A DNA stretch of 64,000 nucleotides from Parietaria judaica (taxonomy: Eukaryota; Streptophyta; Magnoliopsida; Rosales; Urticaceae): the NCBI GenBank assembly GCA_954871525.1, contig OX940861.1:12632842-12696841 (forward strand), in the 5' to 3' direction. The first letter of the stretch is position 1. Each line of letters starts with the position of its first letter. Below, piece after piece: positions 43,059 to 53,408 of this stretch. Below the pieces are notes generated by a model. The model made no database searches. It was not told the origin of the DNA and saw only the letters and a program-made list of their open reading frames with translations. The position numbers and the translations under genes are program-made.

Positions 43059-43481
43059 GTGTTGCTGCTCGGTTTTCTAGTAGCATTTGTTGTAATTATC
43101 TTATCTATGACGCTTGTAATCAGTTGGTTGTTTGTTTTTGTAGGTGCCACTTATCCTACCACTTTCTTTATAATACTGGTAGGTATTATGGTTATGAATG
43201 CTTAAATCTAGAATTTTTAAATCGGTTGGGTATTTTTTTTGTTTTCTAGAATTTATTGTGTTTTTATTAGATTACTGTTAGTTGTCTTGTCGGCCGTTTT
43301 TGTTTGAGATGGTGTTGAGTTGTAAGGCCTTTTTTGAATATTTATTAATGAAATAGTTTTTTATTATTGTTTTGATATGAAATATTTATTATGAATTTTA
43401 TTAATACTTTACCTTTTTATTTTTCAATACTGCATGTGTGGATACAAATAGGGTTAAATAACAATTTTTTCGTTATTAGCC
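43024..43481 (+). repeat. PGG gene 3'-end duplication, copy 1
   Basis: This segment covers the last coding codons and about 400 bases of 3' flank of the PGG gene. It recurs immediately downstream as 43483-43671 plus 51292-51573. The two copies share the phrases gctagtagcatttgttgt, tgcatgtgtggatacaaat and tattaatgaaatag. Confidence 0.8.
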
Positions 43482-43689
43482 GTGACATGGGGAAAACCGC
43501 TCATGTTACTTGTTTGGGTGCCGCAGTTCGGTTTGCTAGTAGCATTTGTTGTTAGTTATTACTATCTTATCTTTGACGCTCGTAACCGGTTGATTGTTTG
43601 TTTTTGTAGGTGCCACGTATCTGCCGCTTTCTATATATATTGGTAGGTATTATGATTAGGAATGCTTAGATCACTACTAGAAATATGAG

Positions 43690-44020
43690 ATTATACTACG
43701 GAGATTCGACTACGGAAGAAAAAATCCGTCGTCGAAATTTAAAAAAAATACACTTATGACGACGGAAATTTTTATATGTAGTAGAAAATAATGATTCGCC
43801 GCGGCGAATTGTATTCCGACGATAAATTTCTGTCGTTGACTCATGTGTACTATTAAGCATGTTATGCCGCGGCTAGAAAGAATACGCCGCGGCGAATTGT
43901 GATCCGACGACACAAATATATCCGTCGTCGGAACAGCAAACGACAACGACACTAAAATGTGTCGTTGGAATAATTAGCCGCGGCGATTATAAGTTCGCCG
44001 CGGCGAATTATCGTGTTTTA
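43690..44020. repeat. Left subterminal repeat region of the CACTA element
   Basis: Alternating gccgcggc and acgac...gtcgt palindromes, the presumed binding sites for element-encoded proteins by analogy with TnpA sites of En/Spm. Confidence 0.75.
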
Positions 44021-44222
44021 AGAGTTTCGCATTTCTTCACGAACCCTAGCCGTCTGCACCCCTCTCTCTCTCTCTCTCTCGCTCTCGCCTCCGCCTGACC
44101 ATTCTCGAACCCTAGCCGCCGTAGTTTGCCGTCGCACGCCGTCTCTCCTCTCGCCGTACTTTGTCGTCGCTTGCCATCTCCCGCCGTGTTTTGCCGTCGC
44201 TCGCCGTCGCCCAAAGCATTAA

Positions 44223-44688
44223 GGTATGATTTTTTTCTTCGATTTAATAGTGGAATTTAAAGTTTTGAGTTTGTGATTGATTTAGGAATTAGATTTCTAG
44301 GGTTTTGATTTTGTGATTGATTTAGGAATTTAGTTCGAAAATTATATTTGAATTGTGATTAGTTTAGGGTTTGATATTGTGATTTTATTTAGGTTTTGGA
44401 ATTGTGAATTGATTTTGTATTGAATTAGGATTTGGAATTTAAAGTTTTGAGTTTGTGATTGATTTAGGAATTAGATTTCTAGGGTTTTGATTTTGTGATT
44501 GATTTAGGAATTTAGTTCGAAAATTATATTTGAATTGTGATTAGTTTAGGGTTTGATATTGTGATTTGATTTAGGTTTTGGAATTGTGAATTGGAATTGT
44601 GAATTGAGGTTTCGAAAATTGTGATTAATTTAGGTTTTGATTGGAATTGGAATTGTGAATATATGCTTCTTATATTTATTTTTTTCAG
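44223..44688 (+). other. 5'-UTR intron of the first CACTA gene with a 182-bp tandem duplication
   Basis: The donor gtatgattt at 44224 and the acceptor tttttcag at 44688 flank the segment just upstream of the ATG at 44694. The interior repeats with a 182-base offset: ggaatttaaagttttgag starts at 44252 and again at 44434. The sequence is rich in gattgatttagg. Confidence 0.5.
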
Positions 44689-44693
44689 ATACA

Positions 44694-45986
44694 ATGGCCC
44701 CGAAAATGAGACGGAAAGTAACGGCGAAACGGGGCAAGCATTGGCGCGGCCCGGAAGACGAGGTCGAAGAAACGGTCCCAGAGCCTCCACCGCCGCCGCC
44801 GCCGCCGGAGAATGCTTTTAAGACGACTGCGGTAGAGACCCACTACAAGCAGATATGCACGCGGAAACTGTGCTCCGAGCGTGGGTTCACAGAATTGCAG
44901 CTCGTATCAAATGCGGTGAATGACCTCGTCAACGCCAACTATCAACGAAGGGCTTGGCGGGAGTTCATGATCGAGCCTGTGAACGTGGCGTATCACAGCA
45001 TTGTCATCGAGTTCTACGCGGCCCTTCCCGACACAATCAAGGATGGGTTCGTCTGGGTTCGAAATGTGCGCGTCCCCGTCACTTCGGAGACCATAAATGC
45101 GTACTTTGGCACTCCGAATCTGACCGTAGAGGAGGATCAACACAATCATTACCCAGGTCCGGGGATGGAATTGGACAAGGCCTTTTACGACGACATGGAG
45201 GCGGTCATTGCATAACCCGGTGTGCAATGGCATTCAAGAGCTGGGGAGTCTCGCCTTGAAAAGAGTCAGTTGTCTGTGATCGGGAAAATTTGGATGTACT
45301 TTGTCGGTTACCATGTTTACCCGCATCTTCACTTCACGGAGCTTCAGTTCGATTTTCTGAAGCTTATCTACGCCTGCGCAAAAGGGTTGAACATCAATGT
45401 CGGTCGAGAGATTCTCCACCACATGAACAAGGTCATCTACACCACTAGGAAGAGCGCATTGGGATTCCCGTTCCTCATTTCCGGTCTTTGCATTAATGCC
45501 GGGGTATGTTTTATGCCGGTATTTGATTAATTTGTATGTTGTTATATTTTTTTATACTAACTTTGAATATTGAATTTGATTGTTTAGGTCGAGATTAAAC
45601 CTCTGGATCTCCAGTTTGCCAAAGGAGGTGACTTTGACGACGCTTGGATACGGACATTGCATCCATCGGTGATTCACGCATCACGTAGACTCCAACATCT
45701 TGTGATTCAACCCACCCAACCAGAGCCGGAGTATACGTACGACGACATTCCCATGAGGGCGTATATGGCTCATAGTCAGCGAGCGATGTACGAGTTCATG
45801 AGTTACGACCGCAGCTACCGGATGGCTCAAGATCCGAACTTCCAGCCACCAAATCCGTATCCAGCTCCGGTCTGGCCGGCGGGATATCCCGACTATTATC
45901 CCATTCCCGGAGAGGCAGGCGGCTGCGGCAATGCACGCGGCGAAAACGAAGGTGGCGGTCAAGACGGGATGGAGGAAGATGTGTGA
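44694..45986 (+). pseudogene. Transposase_32-like plant transposon protein in the CACTA element (one in-frame stop)
   Basis: Exons 44694-45503 and 45588-45986 make 403 codons. The N-terminus is basic (KMRRKVTAKRGKHWRG), followed by a Pro/Glu hinge. The block SERGFTELQLVSNAVNDLV, HSIVIEFYAALPD, GFVWVRNVRVPVTSETINAYFG and the later ELQFDFLKLIYACAKGLNINVG match the pattern of the putative plant transposon protein domain (Pfam Transposase_32, from memory). The C-terminus is Pro/Tyr/Gly-rich and ends in an acidic tail. An in-frame TAA at 45213-45215 falls where a Gln codon would be restored by one transition. Everything else is open, so decay is slight. Function is unknown. Its placement, where En/Spm elements carry their DNA-binding second protein, suggests but does not show a DNA-binding or regulatory role. 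Confidence 0.65.
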
Positions 45987-46051
45987 ACAATTTTTAATTA
46001 TCTTGTTATTTTGTTTAATTTTCTTTATTTTTGAACAATTTTTAATTATCA

Positions 46052-46136
46052 TGTTATACGACGACACTGTTTTGTGTCGTTGGATAGGATCCGCCGCGGC
46101 TAATAATAATTTGCCGCGGCGGATTCCGCAGATCTG
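46052..46136. repeat. Internal subterminal-type repeat island of the CACTA element
   Basis: A palindrome acgacactgttttgtgtcgt is followed by gatccgccgcggctaat and ttgccgcggcggattcc. This is the terminal-type repeat pattern, located between the two element genes. Confidence 0.7.
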
Positions 46137-46348
46137 AGTTTTTAAAATACGAACCTATTATTATTTTCCTTCACTTTTTTCTCTATACTCTCCTCATACT
46201 CTATCCACTTCGCACTTAGTCAACTTAGGCGACTTGGTTGAAGGATTTCAACTTTGTGTTCGCGGTTTGTCTACGGGAAGGAAAGGTATTATTTCTCAAA
46301 ATTCCAGATCTTGTTAAGTAGATTTGCATTATAGCTTCTAGAGAATGG

Positions 46349-49300
46349 ATGAAGGAAAATAGATTGAGCGATGCTTACCGACGAGGTGTTCAAGAGTTTT
46401 TTGATGTTGTTACATTAAATTGTAGAAAAGGAGAATTGATTCGGTGTCCTTGTCTTATATGTGGAAATTTAGTTTCAAAATCGATGGAGGATGTCGAATC
46501 GCATTTATTTGCGTTTGGTATAATGAGTTCATATGATCATTAGTACTTTCACGGGGAAAAAATTCGTGGTAGAAGAGTCGATGATTATGTACACGAACAA
46601 GACGTCGAAGAGGATGATGTGAATGGTATGTTGAATCACGCCTAAGAGGATTATGTGGGACAACCAGAATTATTTGAGTCGATGGTGGGTGATTTTGAAG
46701 CTCCTTTGTTTGATGGGTGTAAGCGTTCGAAAATAGGGTTCTTGGTGACTTTATTTCATTTAAAGGCGGCAGGAGCTTGGTCAAATACTAGCTTTACGCT
46801 ATTGTTGGAAGCTCTTCGGGATGTGCTTCCGGAGGGAAATAGAGTGCCATTATCCATGTATGACGCAAAGAAGACGTTGGGATTGTTAGGTCTTAAGTTC
46901 GATAAGCTTCATGCATGTCCTAAGGATTGCGTACTGTATAGGAATGAGCATGAATGTTTAATGGAATGTCCGGTGTGCGGTGAGTCAAGGTGGAAGATAG
47001 GGAAGAAGCCTCACGACGGTGTGAAAGGGGTTCCGCAAAAAGTATTATGGTACATCCCCCCGTTGACGCGCTTTAAACGCATGTTTAACAACCCCACTCA
47101 CGCCAAGAACATGATTTGGCACTCAAAAAACCGCAGTAAGGATGGCGTTATAAGACACCCCGTTGATGCTGCACAGTGGAAATCTTTTGACGCCCATCAT
47201 CCGGAATTTAGCGCAGATCACAGGAATTTGCGTCTCGGTTTGGCCACCGATGGGATGAATCCATTTGGTAACATGGAGTAGTCGATATAGTGTTTGGCCA
47301 GTAATACTCATCAACTACAACCTCCCTCCGAAATTGTGTATGAAGCGTAAGTTCTTAATGTTGACGCTTTTAATCTCGGGATCGAGCCAACCGGGAAATG
47401 ACATTGATGTCTACTTGGCACCATTGATCGACGATTTGAAGATTATGTGGGAGGAAGGAATGACGATCATGGATGCGCACTTTCAAGAAGAGTTCAGATT
47501 GAAAGCAATGCTAATGTGGACAATCAACGACTTCCCGGCGTACGGGAACTTGTCAGGTTACTCAGTTAAATGCAAAATCGGTTGTCCTGTTTGCATACAA
47601 GATACATGTTCGACCCGGTTGAAGCATGGGAAGAAGACAGTTTTTCTAGATCATCGGAGATTTTTACTTTTAAATCACCCGTACAGGAAGAATGCGAAGA
47701 AGTTTAATGGACATCAAGAATTTCGAAGACCTCCAAGAATTTTAAACGGCGAAGATGTCTATAAGTTGATTTGCGAAGAGACTTATCCCGTGCTCGGAAA
47801 AAGAAAAATTAGGGGTAAGAAAAAGTCGTATGAAGATAGACCGTTCAAGAAAGTATCAATTTTATATGAACTCCCATACTGGAAGTCGCATTATGTTCGT
47901 CATTGTTTGGACATTATGCACATTGAAAAAAATGTATGTGAGGCAATTGTCGGTACTTTGCTTGATGATCCAAATAAAACAAAGGACGGGAAGAAAGCTC
48001 GAGAAGATCTCGTTGAATTGGGTATAAGACCGAATTTGCATCCCGAGACTCAAGGAAAAAAGACATTTTTACCACCGGCTGTGCACACGTTATCTCGAGC
48101 GGAACGAAGGAAGTTTTGTGAATGGCTTGCGGCCGTAAAAGTTCCCGAAGGTCATTCGTCATATGTTGCTTCAACAAATACTTCCTCTTGCTTTCGAGGT
48201 TTTTTGTCAAAGGAAGTTCGATATGCCATTTCCAAGTTTTGAGTTTTTCAACAAAATTTGTGCCAAAACACTTAAGATATTGGAACTCGACGAGATACAG
48301 GCGGACTTGGTTAAAACCCTATGCATGATCGAGACGTTCTTTCCACCCTCATTTTTCGACATCATGATTCACTTAACTGTTCATTTAGTACGCGAAGTGA
48401 AGTTTTGTGGACCTATATTTTTACGGTGGATGTATCCAATTGAGCGATATATGAAAGTCTTGAAAGGGTATGTGAAGAATTACAATCGGCCAGAAGGGAG
48501 CATTGTCGAGTGTTATATGGCGGAGGAGTCGGTTGAGTTTTGTGCTGAGCATTGCGCGAAGGCTCCGCCAATTGGGGTGCCTAAACTTGCCGTTGCGGAA
48601 TTAAAAGGCTTATCCTCAGGTAATAATTTGATATATTATAATTTCATTTATAATTAATAATAAGTATGATGTTTTAATGCGCAGGAAATCCTTCAACTGT
48701 CAACCGAAAAGAATGGGAGCAAGCCGTTCTATATGTATTGCACAATTCACCCGGTATGGAGCCCTTTATTGATGTGCATGTGAATGAGTTGAGGCGTATT
48801 TATCCAAAAAAGTCAAAAAATGAAAAATGGCTACAAGAAGAGCACAACCGTACGTTTCCAAAGTGGTTCGATGGATATTTATATCCAAGAAGAAAACATT
48901 ATGATGAGTCCCTATTGAAGATCTCTGGTGGCCCTTCACAAGTAATAATCAGATACACATCGTGGTACGTTAACGGGTACACGTTTTACACAAGGGAAAG
49001 AGACGAAAAACACCCCGTGCAAAACAGTGGTGTTACATTATTTGCGGAAGGAATGCATGTTGCGTCGGCCAAGGATAAGAATCCAGTACAAGCTATTATG
49101 AGCTACTACGGCTATGTAGAAGATATTTGGGAGCTAGATTATTGTGGTTCGCGAGTTGCATTGTTTAAGTGCAAATGGGCGGACAACAACTACGTAAAAG
49201 TCGACGATGACGGAGTTACAGTTGTTGACTTTAGACGAGTGGGCTACGCTAACGATTCATTTATAATGGCATCCCAAGCAAATCAAGTGTTTTATGTCTC

Positions 49301-49505
49301 CGACCCGATTGATCCAGAATTATCTCTCGTCGTGCATGTGAAGGCGAAAAACGTAGAAGAATATTTCTACGAAGAAGCCGTAGACATCACAACCATCGCA
49401 CCATTTTCGAAGAAGCTACCGAGCATTGATGAGGTTGAGAACTTTGATGATGATGACGTTTCCAAGTTGCGACGTCTAGATATCCCGTCAACAGAAATTG
49501 AATAA
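46349..49505 (+). pseudogene. TNP2-family CACTA transposase, decayed
   Basis: This is the transposase gene of a CACTA element, acting in the nucleus on the terminal repeats. Domains in order: transposase-associated Zn-type domain (46349-46540, with RCPCLICGN); tnp2 catalytic region (46655 to about 48145, with CPVCGESRW, TDGMNPFGNM, YSVWPVILINYNLPP, LDIMHIEKNV); DUF4218 (about 48163-48619, with PIERYMKVLKGYVKNYNRPEGSI); and DUF4216 (about 48950-49350). A clean intron lies at 48620-48684. Damage: stops at 46541-46543 and about 46643-46645; a one-base insertion near 47276 in the NPFGNM block; and a frameshift with loss of some 25 residues near 48150-48163. No single product can be made. Confidence 0.9.
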
Positions 49506-49667
49506 AATAATAATAAATTTTTATGAGTACTTATTTTATGTTTAAACATTTGTTATTATTTCATAATATAATTTCTTAATGTGATTTTAGTTATAATGTG
49601 AGACATTTTTTAATTTTTTCAACGAGTAAAATATTGAAAACCCGTAGCTTGTGCAATATTTTTGCGA

Positions 49668-49795
49668 TATGCGCCGCGGCTAAATATTCTTCGCCGCGGC
49701 AAAGTTGTGTTCCAACGACACTTCTTAGTGTCGTTGGAATTATTAGCCGCGGCATTAGAAAATTCGCCGCTGCATTAGAAAATTCGACGCGGGAT
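49668..49795. repeat. Second internal repeat island of the CACTA element
   Basis: gccgcggc words alternate with a ccaacgacacttcttagtgtcgttgg palindrome and two direct copies of attagaaaattcg. It lies just after the transposase gene. Confidence 0.7.
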
Positions 49796-49819
49796 ATTGC
49801 ACATATCCAATATTTATAG

Positions 49820-50460
49820 ACGATATCAATCATTATAATATTATAATAGTAAGAAAAAAAATAAGTTTTTTACTATTATATTATAATAATAAGAATTTAT
49901 AAGCATTTATTATTAAATGTGAAAACACATTTCTCGATATAATTATTGATATCATCAATGCTCGATATTAAATGTGAAAACACATTTAAGCTTTTTAATA
50001 TTAAATGTGAAAACACATTTCTCGATAATATTATAATAATAAGAATTTATAAGATTTTTAGTAATATATGAATTTAATAATAAGTTGGCTACCCTAACCC
50101 TAAACCCTAAACCCTAAACCCTAAACCCTCAACCGTAAACCATAAACCCTAAATGCATTAGTTGGTGTTATCAACTTAAGCGAACCAAAAAAAAAAACCC
50201 TACAAATATAGAGATATTCTTCATCGAAAACTATAGAATATGTTTTCAATGAGCTCGATGTAACATATATTGTGTAATAATTAAAACGTATATTAATTAA
50301 CATCAATTTTCCAACAACTTCATGAATATTTTACTTTAATTTTTTAAACTATTTTATCAAATATAATATAGTATAATTTAATAATAATAATCTAATCTAA
50401 GAGTGATAAAATAGATTTTATATTTTTTCGAAGTGTAAAAGATCGGAAAAAAATAATAAA
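49820..50460. other. AT-rich CACTA segment with palindromes and telomere-like repeats
   Basis: Three copies of the perfect inverted repeat aaatgtgaaaacacattt occur near 49915, 49971 and 50005. At 50092-50152 there are about seven tandem copies of ccctaaa or one-base variants, the plant telomere repeat on its C-rich strand. Confidence 0.75.
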
Positions 50461-50464
50461 TCGT

Positions 50465-51290
50465 TATACGCCGCGGCATATATTTTTAAGCCACGGCGCG
50501 TCATGGATTTGAAGCACTACCCGCCGCGGCCAATATTGGATTGCCGCGGCCAGGTTGTTCGACGACACATAAATGTGTCGTCAGAACATTACTCGCCGCG
50601 GCTAACAACAACACGCCGCGGCGGGTTCTGCACCAAAGTAACCCGTGGCCACGGGTTGGATTTTTTGTATCCCCCGCCGTGGCAAATATTTGCTTGCCGC
50701 GGCTAGGTTGTTCGACGACACATTAATGTGTCGTCATAACATTACTCGCCGCGGCGTGTTTTAATCCGACGACACATAAAAGTGTCGTCGGAATGAAACC
50801 TGCCGCGGCGCACAAAAAGACGCCGCGGCGCACATTTTGCAGGGGAGATATTATGGTTCTGTTCTGTGTGTATAATCGCCGCGGCTAAGATAAATTCGCC
50901 GCGGCTGATTATGTTCTGACGACACTTACTATGTGTCGTTGGACAAAGTTCGCCACGGCGCGTTTATATTAGCCGCGGCGAACTAGATTAATTATATGGG
51001 TTCTGTGTGAATAATTGCCGCGGCTAAGATAAATTTGCCGCGGCTGATTATGTTCCGACGACACTTACTATGTGTCGTTGGACAAAGTTCGCCGCGGCGC
51101 GTGTCTATTCGCCGCGGCGAACTATCGATCCGACGACACTTAACAAGTGTCGTCGGACCCATATTTCGACGACGTAAGTTTTTTCATCGTCGGATATCCA
51201 ACGACGGTGGATCCGACGACACATAATAAGTGTAGTCGGATCTTCCGACTACACTTTTTAAGTGTAGTCGTATCCCTTATTTGTAGTAGT
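50465..51290. repeat. Right subterminal repeat array of the CACTA element
   Basis: More than a dozen exact gccgcggc palindromes alternate with ccgacgacac...gtgtcgtcgg palindromes in about 800 bases. Some segments are longer direct repeats: 50880-50985 resembles 51005-51120, and 50520-50590 resembles 50680-50735. Confidence 0.85.
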
Positions 51291-51732
51291 GGATCTAGGG
51301 TTGTCAAATTGGTTGGGTATTTTTTTTTGTTTTCTACGATTAACTGTGTTTTTATTATATTACTGTTAGTTGTCCTGTCGAGTTGTTTTTGTTTGAGATT
51401 ATATTGAGTTGTAAGGCTTTTTTTGAATATTTATTAATGAAATAGTTTCTATTAATATTATGATGTTATGAAATATTTATTATGAATTTTATTAATACTT
51501 TACCTTTTTATTTTTAGATATTGCATGTGTGGATACAAATAGGATTAAATAACAAATTTTTATTTATTAGCCTTGATAAATGACAAATTTTTTACCCTAT
51601 TAGTCTGGTGACTATAGTAGAAACAATAGAAAAAATTTAATGCCATTCGAACAGTACTAAAATTAATATATTTTTTTAGGATATTATTATTATTATCTTT
51701 TTTATAATTTTTAAATAAATAACAGTGTAGGT

Positions 51733-52257
51733 TGTGAGCTTAAGCCTGACTTGGCTCAACCCCTAGCAGAGATCTCCCTAGTAGAGATTTCCCCATACCA
51801 GAGATCTCCCCACCAGAAATTCCCCTAGCAGGAAGGGACCCGACCAGGAATGCTCCTACCAGAGATAGCCCTAGCAGAGATGACCCCGAGCAGAAGAGGA
51901 CCCTAGCAGGATTCTCCCGAGCAGAAACGGGAAACGCCAGAAGTCAAGAAGAGCTATTCCAGGAAGGTGCCAAACTTGAGGAGCAAGTTTTGAGATTTGA
52001 TTTGATATGATTTGGTTTCCCATTCTGTTAGGAAACGTGTAAATTGTAAAGATTTGATTAAGTTTATTTTAGGAAGTTTAGCTAGGGTTTAACTTTCTAG
52101 TTTCTCTATAAATACAAGTCTTATGACTTTAGTTTGTAACTTTTTGCTCTCTTTGCATTCGACATTAATCTGAGAAAATTTCTCCCAACTTTCTTTGTTT
52201 TTTGTTTCTTGTTCTTCATTATTCTTTGGCTGCAAATCTTATTATTGGGAGCCAACA
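51733..52257 (+). repeat. 5' LTR of copia element 2
   Basis: It begins tgtgagcttaagcctg and ends gggagccaaca. U3 is a degenerate array of 14-17-base units like ccctagcagagat. A TATA box (tctctataaatac) is near 52109. Confidence 0.9.
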
Positions 52258-52287
52258 TTTGGTATCAGAGCGAAGGTGCCAAAGAAT

Positions 52288-53235
52288 ATGTCGTCACCAA
52301 GCGAGTCCACCGGAGGAGAGCTCACGACGGCGATGAAGATCGGATCAAAGGAAGGGAATGTGACGCTCCATTACCCGATGCTCACGAAGAGCAATTACTC
52401 GGTGTGGGCATTAAAGATGCGAGTGAACTTGCAGGCGCAAGGAGTTTGGGAGGTTGTGGAAGGCAGCGATGTCGAAGAGCGCAAGGAGAGGATAACACTC
52501 GCCGCCATCTACCAAGGAGTTCCTGAAGATGTTCTTCTCATGCTTGCCGAGAAGGATTTCGCGAAGGAAGCATGGAAAACTCTTCAAACCATGTACATGG
52601 GCGCAGATCGCGTCAATGAAGCAAAGGTCTAGACCTTGAAAAGTGAGTTCGAGGTTATGAGGATGAGGGAGAGCGAATCAATTGATGATTTCGCTATGCG
52701 GCTCACGTCCATTGTGACCGGCATACGCTCGCTGGGAGACAAGGTGGAGGAAACCACCGTCGTCAAGAAGTTTCTCCGAGCAGTGCCTCACAAGTACATG
52801 CAGATCGTGACATCAATTGAGAATTTCGGCGACCTCAAGACCATGACGATCGAGGAGGTTGTTAGTCACCTCAAATCCCATGAGGAGAGACTTCGGGGTT
52901 ACGGTGACAGAGAAGAGGAGAAGCACCTCCTGCTCACGCATGAAGAGTGGATGGCCAAACAGAAGAAAAGCGGGGGAGCAGACTTTTCTTCTAGCTCCTC
53001 TGGTCGGAGTAGCTACAGCGGAGACAGTCGAGGACGTGGTAGAGGTCGTGGACGAAGGCGAGGTCATGACACGCGAGGTCGCGGCAATGGTGCACCCCGT
53101 CAAGAAAGCATGACCAGGAGAGACAAGAGTACAGTGAAGTGCTATAATTGTCAGAAGCTTGGGCACTTTGCTTCAGAGTGCCGCAGCAAGAACCACAAGG
53201 AGGAAGCGAATCTGATGAGATTCAATGAAGACTAG
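52288..53235 (+). pseudogene. Copia element 2 gag with zinc knuckle, one internal stop
   Basis: The frame starts MSSPSESTGGELTTAMKIGS soon after the primer-binding site and runs as a UBN2-type copia Gag (YPMLTKSNYSVWALKM, then FEVMRMRESESIDDFAMRL). It continues into an Arg/Gly-rich linker and a CCHC knuckle CYNCQKLGHFASEC, and ends in TAG at 53233-53235. An in-frame TAG at 52630-52632 splits it, at a position where a single transition from CAG would account for the stop. Gag would package element RNA in the cytoplasm. The rest of the frame is open and well preserved. Confidence 0.85.
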
Positions 53236-53408
53236 CCGGCTTTGATGTTTGCCGAACAGGAGGTGAGCCTGGACGGACAAGAAGACGAGGAGACGATCCT
53301 CGTAGGCGAGAGAGAGCAGGGAGCAGACCTGCTCGGAATCCGAGCAGAGACCAGAGACAAGCGACAAGAGAGCTCCGAGCAGAGACCAGAGAACAGACCT
53401 GCTCGGAG

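Larger units (their letters stand above)
43672..51291 (+). mobile_element. CACTA (En/Spm) DNA transposon, 7620 bp
   Basis: It begins cactactagaaata and ends ttatttgtagtagtg (inverted), with the 3-bp duplication gat on both sides (43669-43671 and 51292-51294). Subterminal regions are packed with the palindromes gccgcggc and cgacgacac...gtgtcgtcg (43690-44020 and 50465-51290). Two genes lie between: a Transposase_32-like gene and a TNP2-type transposase pseudogene, both on the plus strand. Similar repeat islands occur internally at 46052-46136 and 49668-49795. The transposase is broken, so mobility would need help in trans. Confidence 0.95.
43483..51573 (+). repeat. PGG gene 3'-end duplication, copy 2, split by the CACTA element
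   Basis: The halves 43483-43671 and 51292-51573 together reproduce copy 1. This copy retains TGG where copy 1 has the TGA stop, but carries extra bases near 43555 that shift its frame. The CACTA element sits in the middle of it. Confidence 0.8.

Noticed and set aside
44907..45233. 108-codon minus-strand frame
   Set aside because: It is antisense to the Transposase_32-like gene and has no motif.
50465..51290. CRISPR-like array of repeats and spacers
   Set aside because: The repeats are palindromic, irregularly spaced and confined to CACTA ends in a plant nuclear genome. They are subterminal transposon repeats.
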